Of a stretch of 64,000 nt of DNA, positions 1-9,165 are shown one piece after another; positions within the stretch are counted from its first letter, which is position 1, and each line of letters begins with the position of its first letter. The stretch is from Streptomyces iranensis (GTDB lineage Bacteria > Actinomycetota > Actinomycetes > Streptomycetales > Streptomycetaceae), in the NCBI RefSeq assembly GCF_017874715.1, contig NZ_JAGGLR010000020.1, positions 124,001 through 188,000 on the forward strand, written 5' to 3'. The position numbers and the translations under genes were made by a program. The notes under the pieces are model-generated. The model was not told the origin of the DNA, did no database searches, and saw only the letters and a program-made list of their open reading frames with translations.

Positions 1-2604
1 CTTGCCCTGGCTGGTGTAGCGGGTGCCCCAGCGCTGGACCATCTGGGCGACGAGGAACAGTCCGCGTCCACCCTCGTCGGTGATGGCCGCCCGGCGCAGA
101 TGGGGCGCGGTGGTGCTGCCGTCGGCCACCTCGCAGATCAGCGCCCGGTTGCGCAGCAGCCGCAGCCGTACGGGGCCCACGGCGTGCCGGATGGCGTTGC
201 CGAGCAGCTCGCTGACCACCAGCTCGGTGGTGAAGGCGGCCTCCTCCAGATTCCACTCGGCCAGGGTGCGGGCGACGGCCGCCCGCATCCGGGCCACCAC
301 CTCGGGGTCGGCCGGGAGGTCCCACGAGGCCACCCGGCGCGCGTCCAGCGCGGTGGTACGGGCAATGAGCAGACAGACGTCGTCGGTGCGGCGCGGCGAG
401 AGCAGGGCGGCCATCACGGTGTCGCAGGCCCGCTCCGGGTCGGGGTCGGCATCGGTGAGGGCGTCCCGCAGCTGGTCGAGGCCGGTCTCGATGTCCCGCT
501 CGCGGTCCTGGACCAGCCCGTCGGTGTAGAGGACGAGGCGGCTTCCCTCGGGCAGCTCCGTCTCGGCCGCCTCGTAGAGCCGTCCGCCGAGCCCCAGCGG
601 CGGTCCCGCGGGCAGGTCGAGGAAGGTCACCGAGCCGTCGGGACGGACCAGGGCCGGGGGCGGATGACCGGCCCGCGCCAGGGTGCAGTGCCGGGAGACC
701 GGGTCGTAGACGGCGTACAGACAGGTGGCCCCGGCGGCCCCGGCGCCGGGGCCCGTGGCGGTCTCCTCCCGGTCGAGCTGGTCGACCACGTCGTCGAGCC
801 GGGCGAGCAGCTCATCGGGGGGAAGGTCCACGACGGAGAAGTTGCGCACGGCGGTGCGCAGCCGGCCCATGGTCGCGGCGGCGTGCAGTCCGTGGCCGAC
901 GACATCGCCGACCACGAGGGCGACCCGGGCCCCGGACAGCGGGATGACGTCGAACCAGTCGCCCCGCACCCCGCCGGGGGCGGGCAGATAGCGCTGGGCG
1001 GCCACGACGGCCTGCTGCTCGGGGCGGCCGCGCGGCAGCAGGCTCTCCTGGAGGGCCAGGGTGGTGGCGTGCTCGCGCGCGTAGCGGCGGGCGTTGTCGA
1101 TGGCGACGGCCGCCTGACCGGCCAGCTCCTCGGCGAAGGTCCGGTCCTCCTCGTCGAACGGCGGGGTGTCCCCCGAGCGCCAGAACGCGACCTGGCCCAG
1201 CCGGACGCCGCGCGCGCTGAGCGGCACGGCCAGCAGCGAATGGATGCCGTACTCCACCGCCCACCCCAACCGCTCCGCCTGGGGCTTCCAGTCGGGCGAG
1301 GACACCAGCTCGTCCACGGGGAACAATCGCGCCTTGCCGGTGCCCCCGGCCCGCTGGGTGACGGGGAAGGACGAGACGCGCTCACCGACCCGGCGCAGCG
1401 GGGGATCCTGCCGGATGCCTCTGAAGGCCGCCCGGCGCAGCGGCGACTCCCGGTCGCCCGGCTCCTCGCCGCGCAGGACGGCCTCGTGCAGATCGACGGT
1501 GGCGTAGTCGGCGAAGCGCGGCACGGCGACCCGGGTCAGTTCCTGGGCGGTGCCTTCCATGTCGAGGCTGCTGCCCACGCGGACCCCGGCCTCGTACAGC
1601 AGCTGGAGGCGTGCGTAGGCCCGGTCGGCCTTGTCCGTCAGGGCGCGCAGCTCGGTGCTGTCCCGCAGGGTGGCGACGCTCCCCCAGGGCTGTCCGCCCC
1701 GTTCCGCCGGGCGCTGGTTGACCGCCAGCAGCCGGTTCCCGACCTCGTACACCTCGTCGGTGGCCTCGCGGCCGGAGGCGAGCAGCCCGGCGAACTCCGG
1801 GGGCAGGCCGACGTCGGTGATCTGCCGTCCGTGCGCGCCGGGTGCGAGACCCAGCAGGAGCAGCGCCTCGTCGTTGGCGAGCAGCAGCCGTCCCTCGTCG
1901 TCGAGGATCAGCACCCCCTCCCGGACCGAGCGCAGCACGGCGTCGTGGTGTTCGTACATCCTGGTGATCTCGGCGGGGCCGAGCCGGTGGGTCTGCCGCC
2001 GCAGCCGCCGGGCCACGAGCGCCGCGCCGCCCCCGCCCAGCAGGAGGGCGAGGGCCGTGGAGCCGTAGATCACCGGCAGTTGGCGGCTGACCGTGCGGGC
2101 CACGGAGGGGATGGAGACCCCGGCGTTGACGACGCCGATCACCCGGCCCCGGGCGTTGGTGACCGGCACGGCGGCCCGGATCGAGGCGGCCGGGCGGGTG
2201 ACGCCCGGGGTCTTGTCGGTGAAGGCCCGGCCCACCGTGGCCGGGTAGAGGCCGCGGTCGACGCGCTTGCCGATCAGCTTGGGGTTCGGATGGCTGCAGC
2301 GGATGCCCCGGGGGGTGGTCACCACGATGTAGTCGACACCGGTCCGCCGACGGACCTTCTCGGCGTAGGGCTGGAGGGTCCTGGAGGGGTCGCGGGACTC
2401 CAGCGCCTGCTGGACGCCGGGGGCGAGGGCGACGGTCAGTGCGACGGCCAGCGCACGGCCCCGGGCCTGGCTGTCCCGGCTGCCGTGCGCCTCGAGGGAC
2501 AGCGTGGCCCCCGCGGCGAGCACCAGGAGCGTCACGATGATCAGCATCAGGGCGAACACCTGCCCGCCGACACTGCGCGAGCCCAGCGCCGAGCGCACTT
2601 TCAC
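1..2604 (-). CDS. SpoIIE-family serine phosphatase with sensor, PAS, GAF and ATPase domains (3' end cut off)
   Basis: A membrane-anchored PP2C-type phosphatase that probably dephosphorylates anti-anti-sigma proteins, fused to its own anti-sigma-like kinase domain. The visible 868 residues read: membrane helix about 12-33, extracytoplasmic single-Cache-like sensor about 40-170, second helix about 178-198, PAS about 215-320, GAF about 345-505, SpoIIE phosphatase about 520-735 (motif GDVVGHGLHAA and the late DGL motif that bind metal), then a HATPase_c domain (NAIRHA N-box, DEGGRGL G-box) that continues past the left edge. The GTG start is the first one after an in-frame TAG. This multidomain layout is common in Streptomyces. 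The true C-terminus is not visible. The signal sensed by the Cache/GAF part cannot be inferred. Confidence 0.9.
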   Translation of the reverse strand, partial: MKVRSALGSRSVGGQVFALMLIIVTLLVLAAGATLSLEAHGSRDSQARGRALAVALTVALAPGVQQALESRDPSRTLQPYAEKVRRRTGVDYIVVTTPRGIRCSHPNPKLIGKRVDRGLYPATVGRAFTDKTPGVTRPAASIRAAVPVTNARGRVIGVVNAGVSIPSVARTVSRQLPVIYGSTALALLLGGGGAALVARRLRRQTHRLGPAEITRMYEHHDAVLRSVREGVLILDDEGRLLLANDEALLLLGLAPGAHGRQITDVGLPPEFAGLLASGREATDEVYEVGNRLLAVNQRPAERGGQPWGSVATLRDSTELRALTDKADRAYARLQLLYEAGVRVGSSLDMEGTAQELTRVAVPRFADYATVDLHEAVLRGEEPGDRESPLRRAAFRGIRQDPPLRRVGERVSSFPVTQRAGGTGKARLFPVDELVSSPDWKPQAERLGWAVEYGIHSLLAVPLSARGVRLGQVAFWRSGDTPPFDEEDRTFAEELAGQAAVAIDNARRYAREHATTLALQESLLPRGRPEQQAVVAAQRYLPAPGGVRGDWFDVIPLSGARVALVVGDVVGHGLHAAATMGRLRTAVRNFSVVDLPPDELLARLDDVVDQLDREETATGPGAGAAGATCLYAVYDPVSRHCTLARAGHPPPALVRPDGSVTFLDLPAGPPLGLGGRLYEAAETELPEGSRLVLYTDGLVQDRERDIETGLDQLRDALTDADPDPERACDTVMAALLSPRRTDDVCLLIARTTALDARRVASWDLPADPEVVARMRAAVARTLAEWNLEEAAFTTELVVSELLGNAIRHAVGPVRLRLLRNRALICEVADGSTTAPHLRRAAITDEGGRGLFLVAQMVQRWGTRYTSQGK

Positions 2605-2673
2605 ATGCTCTGTCTAACGCACATCCGCGGGTCGCACACCTGGTGTCGGCGGCCGGGGTGGGAGCATCCGCGG

Positions 2674-4074
2674 TCAGAAATTGATCATGTGCCCGGCGAG
2701 CCCGTGGACGGCCTCCTTCACCGCCTCGCTGAGGGTCGGATGGGCGTGGACATTGCGGGCCACCTCGTGCACGGTGAGATCCCACTGCTGGGCGAGGGTG
2801 AGCTCGGGCAGCAGCTCGGTGACCTCGGGGCCGATGAGATGGCCGCCCAGCAGCTCGCCGTGGCGGCCGTCGCCGATGAGCTTCACGAAGCCGACGGGGT
2901 CGCCGAGCCCCTGGGCCTTCCCGTTGGCGGTGAACGGGAACTTCGCCACCCGGACGTCGAAGCCGCGCTCGCGCGCCTGGGCCTCGGTCCAGCCGAAGCT
3001 GGCGATCTGCGGCTGGCAGAAGGTGGCGCGCGGGATCATCACATAGTCCAGCTCCATGCTCTCCGCCCCGGCGATGGTCTCCGCCGCGACGATGCCCATG
3101 GCCTCGGCGGCGTGCGCCAGCATCAGCTTGGCGGTGACGTCGCCGATGGCGAAGATGTGCGGCACATTGGTGCGGCACCGGCCGTCGATGCCGATGGCAC
3201 CCCGCTCGGTCAGCCGGACGCCGGTGTGCTCCAGCCCGTATCCGTCCACCCGCGGCCGGAACCCGATGGCCTGCAGCACCCGGGCGGCCTGGAGGGTCTG
3301 CCGCTGGCCGCCCGTGGTCACCATGACCTTGACCGCGGAGCCCGCGTCGTTGATCGCCTCCACCCGGGTGGAGGTCAGGATGTTCATGCCGAGCCTGCGG
3401 AAGCGCCGGGTGAGCTCGGCGGAGACCTCCTCGTCCTCCAGGGGCACGATCCGGTCCATGAACTCCACCAGCGTCACCTGCACCCCGTAGCTGTGCATGA
3501 TGTATGCGAACTCCACGCCGATGGCTCCCGCGCCCGCGATCAGGACGCTGCCGGGCAGGGTGGGCGAGAGGATCTGCTCCTCGTAGGTCACCACCCGCTC
3601 GCTGAGGGAGGTGCCGGGAAGCAGATTGGTGATCGAGCCCGCGGCGATGACGCAGTGGCCGAAGGTGAGCGTCTCCGTGCCGCCGCCGGAGCGGGTGACC
3701 AGCATGTCGTGGGGTCCGGTGAAGCTGCCCCGGCCCTCGAACTGGGTGATCTTGTTCTTCTTCATCAGATAGTGGACGCCCTTGACCCGTCCGTCGGCCA
3801 CCTTGCGGCTGCGCTCGAACGCGTCGCGGTAGTCCACGGTGACATCGCCGTTCACCCGGATGCCGAAGTCCTTGGCCTCGTGGATGAACAGATGGGCCAG
3901 CTCGGCGTTGCGCAGCAGGGCCTTGGACGGGATGCAGCCCACGTTCAGGCAGACGCCGCCCCAGTAGCGTTCCTCGACCACGGCCGTGGTCAGCCCCAGC
4001 TGAGCGGCGCGGATCGCGGCGACATAGCCACCCGGTCCGGCTCCCAGGACCACCACGTCGAAATGTGCGCTCAT
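2674..4074 (-). CDS. lpdA: Dihydrolipoyl dehydrogenase (E3)
   Basis: FAD-dependent disulfide oxidoreductase that reoxidises the lipoyl group of 2-oxoacid dehydrogenase complexes using NAD+. An FAD-binding GAGPGG lies at residues 11-16 and the redox-active cysteine pair CLNVGC at 42-47. A second dinucleotide fold (GAGAIGVEF) follows mid-protein. The C-terminal dimerisation domain carries the catalytic HPTLSE His-Glu dyad about 20 residues from the end. The length of 466 aa fits the family. An ATG 18 bases further upstream (4092) is in frame, but AAGGTG sits at good distance before the chosen ATG at 4074. No other subunit of a 2-oxoacid complex is nearby, so this is a stand-alone E3. It diverges from the S4-domain gene with about 30 bp between the starts. 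Confidence 0.93.
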   Translation of the reverse strand: MSAHFDVVVLGAGPGGYVAAIRAAQLGLTTAVVEERYWGGVCLNVGCIPSKALLRNAELAHLFIHEAKDFGIRVNGDVTVDYRDAFERSRKVADGRVKGVHYLMKKNKITQFEGRGSFTGPHDMLVTRSGGGTETLTFGHCVIAAGSITNLLPGTSLSERVVTYEEQILSPTLPGSVLIAGAGAIGVEFAYIMHSYGVQVTLVEFMDRIVPLEDEEVSAELTRRFRRLGMNILTSTRVEAINDAGSAVKVMVTTGGQRQTLQAARVLQAIGFRPRVDGYGLEHTGVRLTERGAIGIDGRCRTNVPHIFAIGDVTAKLMLAHAAEAMGIVAAETIAGAESMELDYVMIPRATFCQPQIASFGWTEAQARERGFDVRVAKFPFTANGKAQGLGDPVGFVKLIGDGRHGELLGGHLIGPEVTELLPELTLAQQWDLTVHEVARNVHAHPTLSEAVKEAVHGLAGHMINF

Positions 4075-4104
4075 GCGTCGCACCTTAGACATTAGAGTCG
4101 GGGT

Positions 4105-4494
4105 ATGGCTTCAGACGAGGGGTCCGTACGGGTGGACAGCTGGATCTGGTCCGTGCGGCTGACGAAGACGCGCTCCATGGCGTCCTCGGCCTGCCGCGCG
4201 GGGCACGTCCGGGTCAACGGCGAGCGCGTCAAGCCCGCACACACGGTGCGGTCCGGAGACGAGGTGCGGCTGCGCCATGCGGGGCGCGACCGGATCGTGG
4301 TCGTCTCGCGCATCGTGCGCAAGCGGGTCGGGGCACCGGTGGCGGTGGAGTGCTACGTCGACAACAGCCCGCCGCCGCCTCCGCGCGAGCACACCGTGCC
4401 GATCGGGCTGCGCGACCGCGGGACGGGCCGCCCCACCAAGCGCGACCGGCGCGAGATGGAGCGGCTGCGCGGTACGCCCGGGGGCCTCGGCTAG
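4105..4494 (+). CDS. Small S4-domain RNA-binding protein (Hsp15-like)
   Basis: 129 aa protein with a single N-terminal S4 RNA-binding domain at about residues 10-60 (VDSWIWSVRLTKTR start, AGHVRVNGERVKPAHTV core). The basic tail is rich in Arg and Lys. E. coli Hsp15 of the same build rescues 50S subunits that carry stalled nascent chains. That role is plausible here but unproven. No Shine-Dalgarno sequence is visible before the ATG, so it may be translated from a leaderless transcript. The TAG stop codon coincides with the left TA flank of the palindromic mobile element that follows. Confidence 0.85.
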   Translation: MASDEGSVRVDSWIWSVRLTKTRSMASSACRAGHVRVNGERVKPAHTVRSGDEVRLRHAGRDRIVVVSRIVRKRVGAPVAVECYVDNSPPPPPREHTVPIGLRDRGTGRPTKRDRREMERLRGTPGGLG

Positions 4495-4682
4495 GGGGCT
4501 TCTGATGGATCTTCGTGGGGGAAGGAGCGGCGTCAGGGGGCACCTCCCAGCGGTAGCTGGGGGAGCGTGCTCTCGGCGTGCCGGCCGGAAGCCCTCGTAC
4601 TGGGTGTACTTGGGCTTTCGGCCGGTGCGGCGAGAGGGGGTGCCGGGCGTCGCGACGCCGCGGAGATCCATCAGAAGCCCCC
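4494..4682. mobile_element. 189-bp MITE-like palindromic element flanked by TA
   Basis: The left end reads GGGGGCTTCTGATGGATCT (4494-4512) and its exact reverse complement closes the element at 4664-4682. A TA dinucleotide flanks both ends (4492-4493 and 4683-4684), as expected of a TA target duplication. A second, nearly perfect inverted repeat lies inside (4583-4594 against 4612-4623). There is no open reading frame of its own. It sits between the convergent S4 and oxidoreductase genes and supplies part of the S4 stop codon. It would fold into a long hairpin and could also act as a terminator in both directions. Confidence 0.75.
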
Positions 4683-4691
4683 TAAGGCCCG

Positions 4692-5945
4692 TCAGTCCGC
4701 GGTGATACGCACGGGGCCGCCGTGTGCGTCGGCCCCGGCGATCCAGTCGGCCGACAGGTGGAACGGCCGGTTGGGCACCGCCGTGTGAGGAAGGCGCCCG
4801 CGGTGCAGCGTCCGGCCGTCCTGGCTGACGGTGAGCACCGGCCGGGTCAGGAACCGCGTGGTGCGCAGGGTGAACCGGCCGCGCGGCGGACGGGGGCCGT
4901 CCGGGGTGAGCCGGTTGGGTGAGATCCACAGCAGCGGCGCCTCGACCCGCACCGGCAGCGGTCCCGGGGTCCATGGCACGCCCGCGAGATGGCGCAGCAC
5001 GGGCGCGGCGGCGAACCGGCCGTCGAGGGCGGCGATATCGGCGGTCTCGACCGGGTGCAGCAGATTGCCCACGGCGAAGACCCCGGGCTCGCCGGTGCGG
5101 AACTCGGCGTCGGTGGCCGGGCCCCGGGTGCCGGGGTCGAGGGCGATCCCGGCGCTTCTGGCCAGTTCGTGGTCGGGGATCCAGTCGCCGGTGAACACCA
5201 CGGTGTCGCAGCCGATGGCCGCGGTCCTGCCGTCCCGGTGCCGCAGCCGTACGCCCTCCAGCCGCACCCGGCCGGTCAGTTCGGCCACGGTGGCGTCGGT
5301 GACCAGCGGAACGCCATGGCGCAGCCGGGTGCTGAGGTGGCGCGCCGGGTGGGTCTGGTGGCGGGGCTGGTCGGTGACCATGGCGGCGACCTCGGCCCCG
5401 GCCCGGTGCAGGGTGGCCACCGCGGAGTAGCTGACCCGTTCCGCGCCGACGACGACGGCGCGGCGGCCGACGCTCTGGTGGTGCACATGGACGGCCTGCT
5501 GCAACTGCCCGGTGGTGAAGACGCCGGCCGGCCGGGTGCCCGGCACCAGCCGGGCGCTGCGCGGGCGTTCCCGGGCGCCGGTGGCCAGGACGACGGCCGT
5601 GGCGGCGATCCGCTCCAGGCCGGTCGGTCCTGTGATGTCCACGGTCCGCGGCGCCGCCCAGCCGGTGGCCGTGACACCCGTGCGCAGCATGGCCCCGGCG
5701 CGGATGGCGGCGGCGATGTGGTGGCGGGCGTAGTCCGGTCCGGCCATCACCCGGCGCAGATCGCGCAGCCCGAATCCGGTGTGGTCGCAGTGGCGGGGGA
5801 TGCCGCCCGCGCGCTGCTCGCGGTCGAGTACCTCGACCCGGTCCACCCCGGCGGCGGCCAGCCGAGCGGCCACCGCGAGTCCGGCCGGTCCGGCCCCGAT
5901 GACCAGGACGTCGACGGTGCGGTGGGTACGGTCGGTGGGGGTCAT
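4692..5945 (-). CDS. FAD/NAD(P)-dependent oxidoreductase of the polyol operon
   Basis: 417 aa flavoprotein with an N-terminal FAD site (VIGAGPAGLAVAARLA, about 16-31) and a second nucleotide-binding region mid-protein (AVVVGAERVSYSAVATL). It belongs to the pyridine-nucleotide-disulfide oxidoreductase fold group but no redox CxxC or CxxxxC pair is visible. Proteins of this kind are encoded next to FAD glycerol-3-phosphate dehydrogenases and probably pass electrons from them to a carrier. Its ATG overlaps the stop of the upstream dehydrogenase (ATGA), so the two are translationally coupled. The small DUF1667 protein that often completes this set in other bacteria is not found downstream; the palindromic element lies there instead. 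Confidence 0.8.
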   Translation of the reverse strand: MTPTDRTHRTVDVLVIGAGPAGLAVAARLAAAGVDRVEVLDREQRAGGIPRHCDHTGFGLRDLRRVMAGPDYARHHIAAAIRAGAMLRTGVTATGWAAPRTVDITGPTGLERIAATAVVLATGARERPRSARLVPGTRPAGVFTTGQLQQAVHVHHQSVGRRAVVVGAERVSYSAVATLHRAGAEVAAMVTDQPRHQTHPARHLSTRLRHGVPLVTDATVAELTGRVRLEGVRLRHRDGRTAAIGCDTVVFTGDWIPDHELARSAGIALDPGTRGPATDAEFRTGEPGVFAVGNLLHPVETADIAALDGRFAAAPVLRHLAGVPWTPGPLPVRVEAPLLWISPNRLTPDGPRPPRGRFTLRTTRFLTRPVLTVSQDGRTLHRGRLPHTAVPNRPFHLSADWIAGADAHGGPVRITAD

Positions 5946-7369
5946 CGCCGGGCCTCCGTCCGGTCCTGGGCCGCGGCGGCCGCCTCGAACTGGGCGCGCA
6001 CCGTGGCGCCGCAGAAGAATCCCTGGCAGCGCCCGGCCAGGGCCCGGGTGCGGCGCCGGAGTCCGTCCAGCGAGGCCGGCGGCACGATGGCGGTCAGCGC
6101 GTCGCGGATCTCGCCCCGGGTGACGCGTTCGCAGTGGCAGACCACGGTGCCGTACGCGGGGTCGGCGGCGATGAGGTCGGCGCGCTGGTAGGGGCGTGGA
6201 AACGCCTCGCCGATGGTGGGCATCCGCACGGGCTCGATCTCCCGCTCCGGCCCGGGGTCAAGACCGCAGTCGATGAGCAGCTCCGCCACCTGCGCGGCGA
6301 TCGCCATGGAGGCGGTGAGCCCGGTGGAGCGGATGCCGCCCACCGCGACATACCGCCGCCCGGGATCGGCGCGGATCTGGTAGTCGTCGTGCTCGGTGGC
6401 GGCGCGCAGCCCGGCGTAGACGGCGGTGACCTCCTCCTCCAGCAGCTCCGGCAGGATCCGCGCGCCCTGCTCGCGGAGCGAGGCCAGTCCGCCGGCCGAC
6501 GATCCGGTGGCGGTCTTGTCGTCGAGGTCCTCGGCGGTGGGGCCGAGCAGCACATTGCCGTACACGGTCGGCGCCACCAGTACGCCCTTGCCGAGCGCGG
6601 TGGGCACCGGCAGCAGGATGTGGTCGACCAGGCCGCGGGCGAACTTGTCGAAGACGATGAGCTGGCCGCGGCGCGGGGTCACGGTGAACTCCTCGTGGCC
6701 GAGCCGCCGGTCGATCTCGTCCGAGTACAGCCCCGCGGCGTTCACCAGGTGACGGGTGCGCAGCACCCCGCGCGGGGTGGCGATCTCGTGGTGGTCCGCC
6801 CCGGTGGTGATGGCCCCGGCCGGGCAGTTCAGATGCAGCGCGACGCCCGCGCGGACCGCCTGGGTGGCGTAGGCGAGCGTCGTCGTCCAGGGGCAGATGA
6901 CGCTCTCGCCGGGGACCTCGAGCGCGCCGAGGGCGCCGGGCCCCAGATGGGGTTCGCGGGCGTAGACCGCCTCGGTGTCGAGGATGGCCGTCTCGTCGTA
7001 GCCGTTGCGGACGGCCTTCTCGGCGAGTGACGGCAGCGCGGCGAGCTGCTCCCGGTCCCAGGCGACGAGCAGCGCGCCGAGCGGTTCGAGCGGGATGCCG
7101 GTCTCGGCGGCGTAGGCGGTCAGCCGCTGGTAGCCCTCGCGCACCAGTCGGGCCTCCAGGGTGCCCGGGGTGGCGTCGAAGCCGGTGTGCAGGATCGCGG
7201 TGTTGGCCTTGGACGTGCCGTTGCCGACGTCGTTCGACGCCTCGACCAGGGCGATCCGCAAGCGGTACCGGGCCAGTTCGCGGGCGATGGCGGCGCCGAC
7301 CACCCCGGCGCCGATGATGGCCACGTCGTAGACCTCGTCGGGGAGGTCACCCGTGGTCGTAACGGTCAT
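5942..7369 (-). CDS. FAD-dependent glycerol-3-phosphate dehydrogenase-like protein with C-terminal BFD [2Fe-2S] domain
   Basis: 475 aa DAO-fold flavoenzyme. The FAD site is near the N-terminus (IIGAGVVGAAIARELA, with the acidic residue of LVEASND). The last ~80 residues form a bacterioferritin-ferredoxin-like [2Fe-2S] domain with CHCERVT and, about 35 residues later, CQGFFCG. This build matches anaerobic-type GlpA proteins. The substrate is likely glycerol 3-phosphate or a related polyol phosphate, given the kinase encoded upstream. AAGGGA precedes the chosen ATG. An in-frame GTG at 7396 would add nine residues. It overlaps the next gene by four bases. Confidence 0.85.
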   Translation of the reverse strand: MTVTTTGDLPDEVYDVAIIGAGVVGAAIARELARYRLRIALVEASNDVGNGTSKANTAILHTGFDATPGTLEARLVREGYQRLTAYAAETGIPLEPLGALLVAWDREQLAALPSLAEKAVRNGYDETAILDTEAVYAREPHLGPGALGALEVPGESVICPWTTTLAYATQAVRAGVALHLNCPAGAITTGADHHEIATPRGVLRTRHLVNAAGLYSDEIDRRLGHEEFTVTPRRGQLIVFDKFARGLVDHILLPVPTALGKGVLVAPTVYGNVLLGPTAEDLDDKTATGSSAGGLASLREQGARILPELLEEEVTAVYAGLRAATEHDDYQIRADPGRRYVAVGGIRSTGLTASMAIAAQVAELLIDCGLDPGPEREIEPVRMPTIGEAFPRPYQRADLIAADPAYGTVVCHCERVTRGEIRDALTAIVPPASLDGLRRRTRALAGRCQGFFCGATVRAQFEAAAAAQDRTEARR

Positions 7370-7418
7370 GCTGGTCCCTTGCTCGGTGGTGGACACGGCT
7401 CCTGGTGCGCCGGGGTCC

Positions 7419-8915
7419 TCAGTCGTGGGCGGCGGCCGTCGGCGCGTGGTCCAGCAGCACGGCCACGGCCGAGCGGAAGGCGGCCAGCCGCTCGGCGGCC
7501 CGCTCCGCGCCGATCCGCGGTTCGTAGACGGCGGCGGGCTCCCATGCGGGGACCGCCTCCTCGATCGTCAGGCCCGGGTCCAGCCCCATCCGCGCGGCGG
7601 CGCCCACACCCAGCGCCGTGACATCCGGCAGCGCCGACACCTCCACCGGCCGCTGCAGCAGATCGGCCTGGGTCTGCATCAGCAGCGCCGAGCGGGTCAG
7701 TCCTCCGTCGACCCGCAGGACGGTCAGCGGCGCGCCGAGGTCGGAGGCGGCCGCCTCGGCGATCTCCACGACCTGGGCGGCGATGCCCTCGCACAGGGCG
7801 CGCACCAGATGTCCGGCGGTGGTGTCGAGGCCGAGCCCGGTCAGCGAGCCCTTGAGGTCGCCGCGCCACCACGGCGCGGCGAGTCCGGCGAGCGCCGGTA
7901 CGAAGGTGACTCCCCCGGTGTCGGGCACGGTTCCCCCGACCGGGTCGAGGTCCTGGGGTCCTTGGATCACCCCCAGGTCGCCGAGCCAGCGCACCGCGGA
8001 GGCGGCGGTGTACACCTGCCCGTCCAGGCAGTAGCTGGTGCGCCCGCCGAACCGCCAGGCCACACAGGAGACCAGGCCATGGGGGCCGCGTCGGGGCCGG
8101 TCGCCGGTCTGGGCGAGGAGGAAGGCGCCGGTGCCGTAGGTGCACTTGGCGGTGCCCGCCTCGGTCACCCGCTGCGCCAGCAGGGCGGCCTGCTGGTCGA
8201 CGAGGAGTCCGGTGAGCGGGACCTCGCCGCCGAAGGCCGTGGTGGTGCCGACCGGCCCCGCGGCGTCGACGACGCGCGGCAGCCGTTCGGCGGCCAGCCC
8301 GTAGAGGTCCAGCGCCTTCGGGGACCAGGCGACGCGGTCGAGGTCGAGCAGTCCGGTGCGCCCGGCGGTGGCGGCGTCGGTGACGAACGCGCCGGTGAGC
8401 CGGTGGACCAGCCAGACATCGCTGGTGGTGACCACGCCCTCGCCGGTCAGATGGCGCCGGATCCACGCCATCTTGGGCGCCGCGAAGTACGGATCGAGGG
8501 GCAGGCCGGTGAGTTCGCGCAGCGTCCCGGCGTGCGGCGCGAGCTGCTCGCACACCGTGTGGGCCCGTCGGTCCTGCCAGACCAGGGCGTCCGTCAGCGG
8601 CTCTCCCGTGCCGGGGTCCCAGGCCAGCACGGTCTCGCCCTGGTTGGCCAGCCCGACCGCCACGACCGGTTCCCCCGCGGCCGCGAGAGCCTGGCGCCCG
8701 GCCTCGAGGACCGAGGTGAGCAGCGCGGCCGGATCGACCTCGACCAGTCCGCCGGGCAGATAACGGGGCCGTACGGACACCTCGGCGGAGCCGATCACCC
8801 CGCGCTCCGGGCAGAGCACCAGCGCCTTGGTGCCCGAGGTGCCTTGGTCGATGGCGAGGACCGGGCCGGTCGCGGGGTCGGCCGGGGTGCGGTGGCGACG
8901 CTCTGCAGGCAGCAT
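7419..8915 (-). CDS. glpK: FGGY-family carbohydrate kinase, glycerol kinase-like
   Basis: 498 aa sugar/polyol kinase, the first gene of the minus-strand operon. It shows the FGGY landmarks: AIDQGTSGTKALVL phosphate motif near residue 21, NQGETVLAWD and ALVWQDRR in the first domain, YGTGAFLL in the middle, and a second ATPase-fold domain with RVDGGLTRSALLMQ. Glycerol kinases usually have NQRET where this protein has NQGET, so another polyol cannot be excluded. Co-transcription with a glycerol-3-phosphate dehydrogenase-like enzyme argues for glycerol. No glpF facilitator or dedicated regulator is adjacent. About 250 bp separate its start from the divergent gene at 9166; this gap holds no gene, and both promoters must lie in it. 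Confidence 0.82.
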   Translation of the reverse strand: MLPAERRHRTPADPATGPVLAIDQGTSGTKALVLCPERGVIGSAEVSVRPRYLPGGLVEVDPAALLTSVLEAGRQALAAAGEPVVAVGLANQGETVLAWDPGTGEPLTDALVWQDRRAHTVCEQLAPHAGTLRELTGLPLDPYFAAPKMAWIRRHLTGEGVVTTSDVWLVHRLTGAFVTDAATAGRTGLLDLDRVAWSPKALDLYGLAAERLPRVVDAAGPVGTTTAFGGEVPLTGLLVDQQAALLAQRVTEAGTAKCTYGTGAFLLAQTGDRPRRGPHGLVSCVAWRFGGRTSYCLDGQVYTAASAVRWLGDLGVIQGPQDLDPVGGTVPDTGGVTFVPALAGLAAPWWRGDLKGSLTGLGLDTTAGHLVRALCEGIAAQVVEIAEAAASDLGAPLTVLRVDGGLTRSALLMQTQADLLQRPVEVSALPDVTALGVGAAARMGLDPGLTIEEAVPAWEPAAVYEPRIGAERAAERLAAFRSAVAVLLDHAPTAAAHD

Positions 8916-9165
8916 GTCCGGTTCTTCGCTCGGGACGGGCGGATCGCTTCGGGCTCGGGGGACGTCGCGCTCGCGGGACGGGGCGCAGATCTTGCCGGAA
9001 AGCCTGGTGCAGGCGCGGGGCGGGCGTCAAGACGGCCCGTTCGGGCACGGACCGGAGTCCCCCGTTCCCGAATCGTTGCGCCGGGACTATAAGATCCCTG
9101 CAACCATCCCCCAGGCTCGTCGTTTTCCCGCGTCCGGTACGTCAGCTCCGTACGAAAGTCATCCG

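Noticed and set aside
100..4095. Very long plus-strand open frame (1331 codons)
   Set aside because: It is antisense to the SpoIIE phosphatase and dihydrolipoyl dehydrogenase genes, whose domains and catalytic motifs are clear. Its translation is low-complexity Gly/Arg/Gln-rich, as expected for a shadow frame in G+C-rich DNA.
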